Assembly (NCBI GenBank): GCA_034766995.1 | Contig: CM068316.1 | Span: 20,425,590-20,489,589, forward strand | Length of the DNA: 64,000 nt | Direction of reading: 5' to 3' | Origin: Acanthacorydalis orientalis | Taxonomy: Eukaryota > Arthropoda > Insecta > Megaloptera > Corydalidae | Part shown: one piece after another, positions 38,005-50,190 of the stretch | Position numbering within the stretch: the stretch's first letter is position 1 | Layout of the letters: every line of letters starts with the position of its first letter | Program-made: the position numbers and the translations under genes | Notes under the pieces: model-generated | What the model was told of the DNA's origin: nothing | The model's database searches: none | Seen by the model: the letters and a program-made list of their open reading frames with translations, nothing else

Positions 38005-38007
38005 TAT
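35986..38007. other. Gene-free region with tandem repeat
   Basis: Contains the 212-bp tandem array at 36391-37026, a segment 36001-36030 that recurs inverted at 40076-40105, and a TA microsatellite at 37936-37999 that runs up to the next mariner hairpin. Otherwise empty. Confidence 0.6.
36391..37026 (+). repeat. Tandem repeat, three units of about 212 bp
   Basis: The block GTACTGTTCTGATAATTCAA starts at 36401 and its relatives at 36614 and 36825, spacing 213 and 211. Each unit continues through CAGATATATCANTACNGGAA, TTTATATGGTTTCATATTTA and CAGTCGAACGTAATCGAATC. Units 1 and 2 are most alike; unit 3 diverges toward its end. No protein is encoded. Confidence 0.9.
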
Positions 38008-38009
38008 TA

Positions 38010-38083
38010 GGTCAGTAGGAAAATAATTGCGGTTTATGACCTTCAAATTCATACACATTATCGCAATTATTTTCTTACATACC
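38010..38083. mobile_element. 74-bp mariner hairpin derivative, copy B
   Basis: The same 74-bp architecture as 14812-14885, including the central TTATGACCTTCAAATTCATA. Ends GGTCAGTAGGAAAATAATTG and, from the right, GGTATGTAAGAAAATAATTG, with TA on each side (38008-38009, 38084-38085). TA microsatellites lie immediately left and about 12 bp right. The arms are less perfect than in copy A, so it is older or has diverged independently. Confidence 0.85.
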
Positions 38084-38085
38084 TA

Positions 38086-38089
38086 ATTA

Positions 38090-38142
<53 letters not shown>

Positions 38143-38811
38143 CAAAATATATACTCTCACTTCCAAAAATTACTAAATATATATATATATTTAAATTATT
38201 GAATAGGATTTTTAGCGCTAATAATTTTCTACTTTAGTTAAAAACTTACTATTTTTTTAATAAAGGTTATAAAAGGAAAGAATTATATTTCTGCAACATT
38301 GTAGAAAATATATTTGTTATATTCTTTATAGCTTTAAATAAATTAAAAAAAAATAATCCTTAAAGTGCTTTATGTCATTTTTGCAAATCAAAGTAATAAT
38401 TGTATTAATATATACAAAATAATACTGTGTCGGATAAAATTCGTTGTCTTATCTGTTGGTGAAATACTTTAGTTTAGTAGTGAAATAAGTAGACGCTACT
38501 ATTTCGTTTCTGTTATAAATTTATATATCCTTTATACATAAATATTAACTTTTAAATATTAACTTATAAATATTAAATAATTTTTAAATATTAACTTTAA
38601 ATTATATTAACATGTTGAGCTTCAGAAAAAAGTTTTGAAAAAATACATGCACTTTTTTTTTTATTTCTGTTCTTTTGTAATTAGTAAATTATTAATTCAG
38701 ATACATAAAACAGCTCTAATAATATTCATTATTTTAGTGATAATAGAATAAATTAAACTTAAAAATGAGTATGTGTGCATCTCTGACATACATACATGCA
38801 TACATACATAT

Positions 38812-38867
<56 letters not shown>

Positions 38868-40259
38868 GCGCACACACACAACACACACACGTACGTATAT
38901 ATGCGTGTGTATGGCTATATGCATGCATTTACTGTAAATATAATTTTAAAAAATCTGTGATAACATTCATAAGTTCAAAACTAAGATAGCTGATAACCAC
39001 TATATAAACCTAGATAGCTAAAAAAAAGTAAATATTATTTTAATTTTTTTTATACTACAGACAAAATCTATCCCTTTACATTCAATTACTCTCACACTTC
39101 TAACAAACTGTTTCAAAGATATGAAAAATTTTTGACGTCATTTTCATTTTTGATTCTTTTTAATTATCACGCGTGCTTTTATATTCCTTACAATGTACTG
39201 AGTTACAGCAAGATTTTAATTTTTAAATATTGCCTTAAAACGTTGGTACTTTAACTAATTATAATTAAACAACTGTCGCTTAAAACAAGGAATATTATAA
39301 CTATAAATAGATACATTTCAATTCACTTTAAATTGATAATGAATATAAATACTTACATGTATTCAGCTAAAAGAAAGTCCACACTTTAAATCACTTATCA
39401 CCAAAATAACACTAATCGTCTTATTTATATGAGCATATATATCTATAAACTTTTCATACAACAATAATAAACAGAAACATGTACATCAAACAACACATTA
39501 TCTAATATACAGTTCTAACACATGAGATGAAGGTATTAATATATATATACACAATAATACAATATAAAAACAATTAAAATTTTCTATATATTTGTTCCTA
39601 CGTATTTACACATATATTTTCTACATATTCAAACCGAGTGATACATCAGAAACAATTTACATTCCAGTTACTTGGAAATAAATGAAAAGATTTCATCTAA
39701 TTTACATAATTTGGTAATTGTATCAATAATTCTATTAAAATCGTATTATGTCATAACGCATGTATCAATTATAAAATATCCCTTTGTGTAATATATATAT
39801 ATATATATAATAAAAATATTAAATAGATAGTTATTTGCATTAGATATTTTTTCGTTGTTATTTTATATGTAATGCCACATAATTTCGAATTATTCACTGT
39901 ATAAACCTTTTTCTTAATATGTCAGAAATATATCAAATGAAAGAAATGGTATAAATATATTTATTCAGGTATAAATATGGACTGCCAATATTAAACATGA
40001 TTTCGCATTATATAATGAAGTATATAATACACATATTATAAAGTAAAACATACATATATGTAACTTTTAACTTTGCTTTAATAGACTGCCACTGATGATA
40101 ACAACGTAACTTTTAACTGTATACTTGTAACTTTTTTAACACATCAAATGCTGAATAAAAAAGTTAATACTTTTATTCGAGATCTGTCGTTAAATATGTA
40201 TTATATGTATATGTGGGTGAATAAATGTATATGTATATGTGTATATATATATATATATA

Positions 40260-40337
<78 letters not shown>

Positions 40338-40383
40338 ATAATTTTTTAAAAAAATAGCTACTTGGAGCTAATGATCATTAATA
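38086..40383. other. Gene-free region with microsatellites
   Basis: TA tracts lie at 38096-38140, 38810-38865 (continuing as CA and CGCACACA to about 38900), 39791-39809 and 40218-40337 (with a GT block). No gene is seen. Open frames composed of I and Y repeats here are microsatellite artefacts. Confidence 0.6.
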
Positions 40384-40385
40384 TA

Positions 40386-41518
40386 CAAGGGCAGTTTGAA
40401 GTGTAACATAATCCGTGTACTCGCTGAGGGAAAGGGGGACAGCTGTATATGTTTTCATATAGTTCCATCCCGTTTTCTTATAAACCACTTGAAGCTACAA
40501 ATCATTCCGTCATTAATTCTTCTTTCAACAATTGTTTCAATACAAGCGTTTCGTACGAAAGTGCAAAATGGATAGATCGGAATTCGAGGTGTGATTCAGT
40601 TCTTTTTTGGAAAAGATATCAGCGAAGGAAATCCACGAGAGGATATTGTCTTCATTGGATGAATCTTTTCCTTCCTGCAAAATCGTCCGACTTTAAATGG
40701 AATGATCATCGAAGATATATCACACTCAGGAGGCCTAAGAATCGATAATGTTGACGATGTATAGTTTTGTCCGACCGACGAACTAACGTGAGCTAGGTAG
40801 CAGAGGTTGAGATACCTGTATCATAGGTATCTCAACTAAGTGAACGCATTTCATTTTGCATAATGACACATATGAAAGAACTTTCCGCAGATGGGTGCCT
40901 CGTTTTTGCTCTCCGCAAAGCAAAAACGAGTTCGTACGCGAACAACATCCGACTTCTTAGAACTGTTTAAGAATAATCCAACGTATTTCATGCAGAATTT
41001 TATGATGTAACTTGGATTCACCATTACACACCAAAATCGAAAACTCAATCAAAATAGTGGATTGAACGCGGTGAAACAGCTCCGAAGAAGGCAAACGGTT
41101 CATTCGATTCTAAAGGTGATGGTATAATTTTCCTACGATGCAAAAGGAATTCTTTCGATCTACTATCGTCAGAAAGGAAAAACAGTTACTGGCTAATACT
41201 ACGAAGCATTTTTGGAAAAGTGGAAAGCAGTGATCGCGTAAAAACGTCCCGGAATGGCCAAGAAAACCATGACAGTGCACGAACTTATTTAAGCGTTTTC
41301 ATTCGGCTAAAATTGACTGAATTGAAGTTTGAAATCCTTCGACATCCACCGTATTCGCTTGGTTTTTGTGTAAAGCAACGGGAGGGAATCGCGAAGCTGA
41401 AGAAACATTAGGGCAAATGTGTTGAGCTTAGAAGGGTTATACCGAAAAATAAACTACACTTTGAAAATAAAGCTCTTGTCTCTAATATCCAGCTAAGTTA
41501 CTCTTCAAACCGCCCACA
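40386..41518 (+). mobile_element. Decayed mariner element, second copy of the 17648 family
   Basis: Starts CAAGGGCAGTTTGAAGTGTA after TA 40384-40385. The right end read inward is TGTGGGCGGTTTGAAGAGTA, followed by TA 41519-41520. It shares long similar stretches with 17648-18867, for example TATGTTTTCATATAGTTCC and ATAGGTATCTCAACTAAG. It is 1133 bp. It lies less than 600 bp upstream of the first coding exon of the NRAMP gene. Confidence 0.85.
40568..41452 (+). pseudogene. Mariner transposase pseudogene
   Basis: Begins MDRSEFEV at ATG 40568. Frameshifts and stops are frequent. Recognisable pieces are VLSDRR.. and ISTK.THFIL (second helix-turn-helix), HHYTPKSK, GKTVTG.YYEAFLEK, RPGMAKKTM, and ELKFEILRHPPYS. 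A deletion then joins YSLGFCVK directly to QREGIAKLKKH, removing the third catalytic aspartate. Inactive. Confidence 0.85.
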
Positions 41519-41520
41519 TA

Positions 41521-41989
41521 TTATTTTTCACATATTATAAACATCATAAAATATTCTCGAAATAGATAGATACTTAAGGTTTAAGGGCGCATCGACAGCT
41601 AAGCTATCTAGAACCCGAACACAAATAAAATATTCTCAATGTCTTAACACATTCACAATAGTTTTGTTCCAAATGGAACATCTGCCACAGGATCTGATAA
41701 ATCACAATTATTATTGTTATAAATATTATTAAACATAATAACATAGTGTTACTAAATATGATCTTATAATTTTTGTAAGGCAGTTGTCTGATTTAAAAAT
41801 GTGTCAATAAATGAAATAAAAAGTGATACATTAGTTTATTCCAAAAATAAAACTAAAGTTCTTTAATGATTAAAAGATGTATGTATAGATATTTGTGAAA
41901 CAGAACTCTTGAAACTACTTATTCTTAAAGCATCTTCATCATATATTTCTCCTTACCAAATTGTATAAAATATTTTATTTATAAAAATA

Positions 41990-42054
<65 letters not shown>

Positions 42055-42080
42055 GTTTATTTATACTTCTTAATTTCTTA
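41521..42080. other. Upstream region of the NRAMP gene
   Basis: Contains a copy of repeat R (41570-41640) and a TA tract at 41990-42054. Because the first coding exon is preceded by a splice acceptor, this is likely a 5' UTR intron rather than the promoter. No promoter element can be pointed to with confidence. Confidence 0.5.
41570..41640 (+). repeat. Dispersed repeat R, short copy
   Basis: Contains GGTTTAAGGGCGCATCGACA followed by GCTAAG, close to GGTTTTAGAGCGCTTCGACA followed by GCTAAG at 63198. Confidence 0.65.
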
Positions 42081-42083
42081 CAG
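42081..42083 (+). promoter_or_regulatory. 3' splice site just before the NRAMP start codon
   Basis: The pyrimidine-rich TTCTTAATTTCTTACAG ends at 42083, ten bases before the ATG at 42094. This implies an upstream non-coding exon whose position I cannot see. Confidence 0.65.
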
Positions 42084-42093
42084 AATATTCAAA

Positions 42094-42367
42094 ATGTCTT
42101 CACCTCAAAACAAAAATACCTCTCAAGAGAACAATGTTGCCACTCCTACTGTTATTACAAGAAGTCCAACTGCTGTATCAGATTTTGCCAGCACCACTAC
42201 TTTAGATTCTGCAAATGAAAAAACTTTATTAACTACACAACAGACATATTTTGCAGATGAAAAAGTACACGTTCCAGAAATAGAGGGGGTAAATAGCAAT
42301 CAATCTATTATATTTATGTATTTTCTTCTTAAAATCATACTTGACCTTTAAAAAATGAAAAATGTGA

Positions 42368-42420
<53 letters not shown>

Positions 42421-43025
42421 CATCTATTTTAACAATAAAATTTAATATTAGATCAATTTTTAAAACATATTCTGTTCATGTTCAACAAAAAATACTTGAG
42501 CAATTTTTTTTATAATATTCTTCTTACTTACAGGAAAAGTTTTCGTTTAAGAAACTATGGGCATTTACAGGACCTGGATTTTTAATGTCGATAGCATACT
42601 TAGACCCTGGCAATATTGAAAGTGATCTGCAAAGTGGAACTGTAGCTAAATATAAAGTAAGAATCCAGCATGTGTTTGTGTGCAGATATGTGTGTGTGTG
42701 TGTTTGTGTGCATAAATATTTTATGAAACTTGAAACTCTTATTGTTAGAACTATACAAAATCCTTATATTTTTTAAAATTTCAGTTATTATGGATATTAT
42801 TATCAGCAACAGTCTTAGGTCTTTTAATGCAAAGGCTTTCTGCAAGACTTGGTGTTGTAACTGGGTGTGTAATTTTTCTGTTTTAGATTGTTTATATAAT
42901 TCATTCATTTTAGTTATTTATTTCTAAATAATATTATTATTTGGATATCAGAAATAATATTTTTCCTTTTTAAAATAAGATATTAAATATAACAGATATG
43001 TATGTATATGTACACATATTGTTTG

Positions 43026-43097
<72 letters not shown>

Positions 43098-43978
43098 CAT
43101 ATATATGTATATATATATATATAAATATATATTTATATTTTTGTTGTCTTTTTAGTCTACATCTCGCAGAAATGTGTTACAGACAGTATAAAAAATTACC
43201 AAGATTAATACTATGGATAATGATTGAAATAGCAATTATTGGATCAGATATGCAAGAAGTTATCGGGACAGCTATAGCTATATATTTATTGAGTAGTAAA
43301 GCGTATGTAAACTATTTAATGCAATAAACAAACCTATTAATACAATATAATGGTTATTTTTTAATAATTATATTATATAAAAAAATACTGTTAATTTATT
43401 CAAAATTATAATTAATGTACCGTTTATCAAATATATTGTAGTATATAGAATATTTCTTTATTTAATATAACAAATAATTAACAACTATTACTAACAAAGT
43501 ACATGTTGTTACCTTTTTTAAAAAGAAAATATATATATATACACTAAATTTTATCAGTGGCTATTTATTTATGTAATTTATTATAAATAATTTATTTACC
43601 TTATTTAATAACTTATTGTAATTTTAGGGTTCCTCTTTGGGCTGGTGTGTTAATTACAGTAGCAGACACATTTACTTTTTTATTTTTAGACAAGTATGGT
43701 CTTAGAAAATTAGAATTTTTCTTTGGTTTTCTAATTACAATCATGGCTGTTACATTTGGATATGAGGTAAGAAAATTTTAATTACAAATTTTAATAATAA
43801 CATATGTCTATCTTAAAACATTAGCTTTGTATATAATTTGCCATAAAATATTACATTTTATACTTGTTATAAGAAGTATTTTAATTTTATTTCTTTTTGT
43901 ACTGACAGCTATTAATGTAGATGTTTTTTCTGTACAAAGACTGTCTTATGTAAGTCTCAATAATAAATTGATATTTTG

Positions 43979-44051
<73 letters not shown>

Positions 44052-47000
44052 AATCTCACTAGGTTTTGGCACTTTTTTCATAAATATATGACTAATATCA
44101 AAAATTTCATTTTTGCTTTACAAATAAGTTTTTCAAAATCAATTATAGAAAGGAATAAATATTTTTCATATTTATGAATATCTGTCTAGCTATAATAATA
44201 TTTCTAACAATACTTTTTACAGTATGTTGTTTCTGCTCCGCCACAAGGAGAAGTGTTAAAAGGAATGTTCATTCCTTGGTGTAAAGATTGTGATTCGACA
44301 GCTTTATTACAAGCTGTAGGAATTGTTGGTGCTGTCATCATGCCTCATAATTTATATTTACATTCTGCATTAGTTAAGGTAAAGTATTTAAACATAATTT
44401 TTAAAATTTCTCATCCATTTCTTATATTCATATCTTTTTTCTATATTGGTTTAACTCTGACTATTTTTTATGCAATATTTCTTCCAGATAATTGTGTTAT
44501 TTAAAAAAAATAGCAAATGTTTATGACATTTATCAAATTATATATTTGTATATATTATAACTAACATTTTATTATTCATTAAAATGAAAAATTTATTTGC
44601 ATTTCATGAATTCTAATTTTAAATATATTCTCATCATCTAACATGATATTGTATAATAAACTTGTTATTATATTTATAGTCCAGAGATATCGACAGAGGA
44701 AAACCAGAAAAAGTTCGTGATGCAAATTTCTATTATTTTGTTGAAGCAGCTATTGCACTTTTTGTGAGCTTTATTATTAATGTTTTTGTTGTGTCTGTAT
44801 TTGCAAATGGCTTATATGGTATGAAAAATAGTGATATTATTAAAGATTGTCGACTTCACCATCCTACTATCAATGCTAGTGAAATATTTCCTGTAAGTAA
44901 CATGTAAATGTTTTTGATATATAAAAATGTGCATGTAGTAAAATTGTTGTAATTGATTGTCATATTTGTTTTAATTAATTTATTATTTATTTTAATTTTA
45001 GAATAATAATGAAACAGTTACAGCAGATTTATTTAAAGGAGGTGTATTCCTTGGCTGTAGCTTTGGTGCAGCAGCTATGTATATCTGGGCTATTGGTATT
45101 CTCGCAGCAGGTCAAAGTTCCACTATGACTGGAACATACGCAGGACAATTTGCAATGGAGGTATATTTTATTTTTAACTGTTATTTACATAAATTTTAAT
45201 GTTTTCCTTGTTAAAGTCAAAATCTATAATTTTATTTATTTTCACTCAAAAGATTAAACTATTTTCTAAAAATAATATTTTTAACAATAAATTTTTTTCA
45301 TGTTATTAAGTTCAAGGCTATAATGTTTACACTTCATCTAGTAAATAAATACACTGTTATTAATTTAGAATATTTATTAGGTATTCATTACTTTAAAAAA
45401 CTATAAAATGTTCTTAATCTGTAACTTTTCTTTCAGGGATTTTTAAATTTGCAATGGGCTCGTTGGAAAAGAGTACTATTCACCCGTACAATTGCTATTG
45501 TTCCAACCTTTTTTACAGCCTTCTTTAATAGTATTGATAGCTTGAGTGGAATGAATGACTTTTTAAATGCAGTGATGATGTTACAACTTCCATTTGCCAC
45601 TATTCCAACAATCGCATTTACATCAAATACAAAAATAATGGGGGAATTTACTAATGGATTGTAAGTTTATAACTATTATAATATTTAAATAAACTGAAAT
45701 TAAATTACATTTATAATATTGAAAAAAAAATAATTTTATTTATTAGTTATCAATATATTTGCATTGTTTTTTTCACAGGGGAAATAAAATTATAGCAACA
45801 GCATTAAGCATTTTGGTAATTGCAATCAACACATTCTTTGTAGTCAACTCGATTCAAAATGCTCATTTACATTGGGCTATTCTTACAGTTATTATATTTT
45901 TTGCTATTTTATATCTACTCTTCTGTTTTTACCTCGTTATTCATTTAGCTGTCTCAATGGGAAATAAAAAGTTAGAAAGTACTGAAGTAAGTATAAATAA
46001 TTATAATATTATACTTTAAATCACATAAGTACACAAAAATTCATATATTTAAAATAAAATGTTCATTTTTTATTCTGTATTCATTTATTTAATAATTATT
46101 TAGATTACATACAGAATGTTACTAGTGTTATAATATTATATTAATTACATGTTTTATTTTATCTACTATTAAAATTTAGTAGTTAATTTCAATATTTGCA
46201 ACTAAAAACATTTTTCAAAGACTTACCATAAATGTAAATACGAAGTAGTTTTATCCAAACTTATTTTTAATTATTTATTTCAGTTTGTAAATAAATACGT
46301 CGTAGGCCCTATTGATGCATCTGCATGTTCTTATGAAAATCCAATATGTTATTCTAGGTAAGATTGTTACAAATAATACAATGCAATAATAATGCGAACA
46401 TATAAATATTTTCATCGTTAAATGTATTTTTCCATCTAACAATTATTGCAATCATAAAATTATTTTCAATAATTCACAAAAAATGTTAATGAAACCATTT
46501 TTATAATGAAATTTTAAAAATGAAACAAAAATATTTTTTAAAGTTACCAGGGGGCTCGACCCCCTACTCGTCACTCTCGCCAACCCCCGGGGGCTTCGCC
46601 CCTTGCTCACTAACGCTCGCTTTCCCTTAACAGATAACAGAAATTAACAAATTATATGCACAAATAATCTGCATAAAGTGTAAGTAAAATTTTTATTGCA
46701 AAAATTTATAAAAATTAATAAAATATAACGTTAAAGTATATCACAATTTTTTTACTCTAAATCTTCAATGAATATGATAATTTGAATAAATTTCTTTCTG
46801 TTATAATCGATACTGATTTGTGAAACATCAGAAATGATCAGGAATGGAAATGGTTAACATTACTTGTGAAATACTACTTGTTTAGTGTAGTAGGGGAAGT
46901 GGCGTTACGAGATAGCCTACACAAAAAAAGATTTTTTTTAGTGAAATTTTACGATTGAATTATCTTTTATATATAGAAAGATAAATTGTTACTTTTCAAT

Positions 47001-48997
47001 GTAACTGCACATTTAGTACAACTTGTTCTATCGGAGTATTTCTTGAACAGTTAACTTTATCCTTTTAATCAACTGTCATTTTTGTTTTGTGGATTAAAAA
47101 TAAATTGTACATTAATTCATTGAATGTGCTAGGAATGAGTGATTTGTACATGTTCATTTAAGTATTAATAGTAGAGGTAAACATATTACATTTTGAAATA
47201 AATTAGTTTTTTACCAACTGTAAATGTAATAATTCTTGGAACAGTAATAAAAAATAAATAATGTAGGTTACTTATTTATAAGTTAGAAATTCTATGTAAA
47301 ACAAAAATGAAATTAAATATATTTTTTTATTTATCAGTATTAAATTTGCATACAAGTAAATAATTTAAAATTTAAACTTTTCAACTTTTAAAAGAAATTT
47401 GATACAATTCATTAACTTCAAAAGTATTCAAAATAATATCATACATAATACATTTAAGAAGTATTGTTGTTTTTGTAATTCGTCTCTATTAAATTAATTA
47501 ACTTTCATCAATTTCAGTCAAGGTGTACTTTTTACATTTTATAAAATTTTCTTGACTATCAACAGATTCATACTGTATTTAACTTGATATTCATTCATCA
47601 AAAACATTTCAAGTTTTCATTCTTTTTTTCAGCTTCCAGTCACTTCCTCAAGCTTAGATATGTATATTTTCATAAATCTGACATCACATTTCAATGTATG
47701 TATCATTATGCTTTTCTTTTGTATAATCTTTCTTTGATATTTGTTTCTAGTAATAAAATTGAATATAATTATAACTGCTGCTAATTCATTCAATACCTAG
47801 TGATTTGACTTTTCTCAAATAATTATATTCAGTTTTAGTGTTTCTGTTTTCTCAAAACTAAAAGCTCAACTTTGTTTTGTATTGTATACAACATATAGAT
47901 TTTGATCATGTAAGATAAATATTTAACTCTATTAATTGATTAATCATTACTAACAATATCAAAAAAATATAAAAAGAATGATCATAAAAACGTAAAGAAC
48001 TTTTTCTGTTTATTCATCTGATCATGAACAAACATTACAATACTTTTCTGACACAGTTACTAAATTGTCTCACAAATGGTTTTTTTCGCTATTTTCCTAT
48101 ACTTTAACGCTCTAAAGATAATGGCAATGCCATTGAAACGAGTGTAAGCAAAAATCAAAAGCGATCAATAATAATTAAACATTTTTATAGTTTGTGAGGT
48201 ATAATGATATTTTATTTGTCACATAATTATTAACAATTTAAAATGTCTATTATTTTGACTTGTTGAAATAAACTTAAAAAAAAAAAATTAAAGTATTAAT
48301 TCAATTTGAGTTTTTTATATTGAGAAATTATTAAAAATGCATTAAATCAAACGAGACTGAAACTTGAAAAACATATAAAAATTAAAATAATAATTATATT
48401 ATTCTGCAATCCTTTAACAATCTACAAATATTAACCATATTATCACAAAACATTGCTTTCATGCGTAATTACATCTAATACTATTTTTCATGTACTAACC
48501 AATTGTTTTATAAATAAATTAGCACTTGTATGACCTCATTTCCATATATAATATATATTTACATTTTTTTACTGTTATATTTCATTTTTAATAAAAAGTA
48601 TTAAAATTTTCAACATTATATGTTATGTGATAAATTTAACCAAAATTTTTTTCAGTCATTTCTTTTTAATTAAACATATGTCATGAACTCTTGAATAATA
48701 ATCATTATTTAACATTCAATAAATTTTTCATTTATATTTTTATAGTATGGGAATATGTGAGCATATGTTTACATACATTTTTAATGCATGCGATATTTGT
48801 TTACATAAAATGATATGCAATAATTTGATTAATTATAGACTATAATTGGAAAATTTAAAAAAATGTATTTTAATATTGTAATTGACAAATTTGTATATTT
48901 CAGCAGAGATAATTCTGTAATGAATTTGCCACAACAAGCATCTGAGATCAAAACTAACCAATCACCAACAAATGTCAATAACTATAATCGTTTTTAA
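42094..48997 (+). CDS. Mvl: NRAMP-family divalent metal transporter (Malvolio-like), 12 coding exons
   Basis: Proton-coupled carrier of Fe2+/Mn2+ and similar ions across plasma or endosomal membranes. Exons read by me: 42094-42288, 42534-42656, 42785-42864, 43156-43302, 43628-43766, 44223-44378, 44680-44892, 45002-45160, 45437-45660, 45779-45986, 46284-46357, 48904-48997; all junctions are GT-AG and phases agree, giving 603 residues and a TAA stop. Residues 1-65 are a polar cytosolic N terminus. The TM1 metal-binding motif DPGN is at 89-92, the TM6 motif MPHN at 268-271, and the family signature [19 protein letters not shown] at 386-404. Around eleven to twelve hydrophobic segments are evident, matching family length (about 550-600). 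The last intron is 2.5 kb and contains repeats S and R. The final acceptor is a tandem CAGCAG. No frame-breaking change is seen. Insect Malvolio is the closest named relative I know. Confidence 0.93.
42368..42420. repeat. Intronic (TA)n in NRAMP intron 1
   Basis: A TA run inside the first coding intron; similar runs are in later introns. Confidence 0.95.
43010..43132. repeat. Intronic (TA)n/(TACA)n in NRAMP intron 3
   Basis: TA tract bordered by ACATAC units. It ends about 20 bp before the acceptor of exon 4. Confidence 0.95.
43979..44045. repeat. Intronic (TA)n in NRAMP intron 5
   Basis: About 33 TA units. Confidence 0.95.
46545..46990 (-). repeat. Dispersed repeat S in NRAMP intron 11
   Basis: Reverse complement of 32265-32795 over both flanks, with a different middle. 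The end nearest 46545 is strikingly GC-rich (GGGGGCTCGACCCCCTACTC, then CCCCCGGGGGCTTCGCCCC), able to form short strong hairpins, unlike the AT-rich surroundings. Confidence 0.75.
48088..48215 (+). repeat. Dispersed repeat R in NRAMP intron 11
   Basis: TCCTATACTTTAACGCTCTA and the following AAGATAATGGCAATGCCATT correspond to the complement of 24900-24950. Confidence 0.7.
48901..48906 (+). promoter_or_regulatory. Tandem NAGNAG acceptor of the last NRAMP exon
   Basis: TTTCAGCAGAGATAAT: splicing after the first CAG gives Ser-Arg-Asp, after the second gives Arg-Asp; both keep frame and differ by one serine. Confidence 0.7.
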
Positions 48998-50000
48998 GGT
49001 ATTTATTTGAAAAGATAGTAAATAAATGTTTAAATAACTTTATTAAAAATATCAGCAGTATCAAAAGACATACTTTGAAGAAAAGTATAAATTGTATATA
49101 ATAAATGTATATTATGAAAATAATTAAAATTTGTGTAAATACTTACAGAAATGTTTAAAAATAAAAATTATAACAATGGTGATAAAGCAGCGGTCTGGTA
49201 TCTTGTTGGTAATTAAAGAATCGATAGACCGATTTAAGTTATTCTATCAGTCACACCTCATCTGTATAGAATTTAGATGAACAAGTGAAAAATATAATGT
49301 AATTTAAATGCTCAGTTAACTATTACAATTGATTCTCATGTAAGAGATTAAGATAAAGAAATCGAGTTTATAATTAAGGGTACAATGTATGCAATTAGTC
49401 CAGTAACATATTGTTATTTTGAACATTTTCTTAAAGAGATTTTTATATTATCAAAGTTAATATGTCTACTTTTTGATTGCATTTTTACACTGTCATTTAA
49501 AAACAACATAAATTTGTCAGTAAGAAGTATAATCTTTTCACTTCAATTGCAGTTAATGTTTTCCAACCGTTATTTCTTTCTGTAATTTATTTCATTGTTA
49601 CACTTACTGATACATTTGAAAATAAATTATAAAAATAATATTTGATATTAATATTCACTTTTATATCTATATATACTTACTTTCATACATAAATACAATA
49701 ATTAATTACTCACAATTTTAATAATTTATTTTAGTAAAATTTCACTATTAATAAAATTCGCCATATATTAATATATAATATATTAATTGGTAATTTTTAC
49801 TTATTAATTACGAAGAAAATTAAATTCATAATTACTCCAAACTATATTTGATTATTAATGTGTTAATACCATAATATGCAATATTGTGGATCATAGGATT
49901 GGATTACCATACACTAACAGATGTGTACTGTTTGGCAATAAACAATAAAAACGAATAATAAATGAATATAAATATTTATAATTTTCTTAACAGTACTTTT

Positions 50001-50030
<30 letters not shown>

Positions 50031-50031
<1 letters not shown>

Positions 50032-50076
50032 TCTTCAATTATTTGTTATAATAAGAAGTAATTGTGCTTTTCAACT

Positions 50077-50132
<56 letters not shown>

Positions 50133-50190
50133 TATAAATAAAGTAGTTGAAAAGCACAATTACTTCTTATTATAACAAATAATTGAAGAA
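50031..50190. repeat. Perfect palindrome with (TA)n centre
   Basis: The 51-nt arm 50031-50081 is exactly complementary to 50140-50190 (starting TTCTTCAATTATTTGTTATA, ending TTTTCAACTACTTT). The 58-nt loop is almost pure TA and could pair as well, giving an 80-bp hairpin. No terminal repeats of a known transposon family are evident. Confidence 0.95.
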
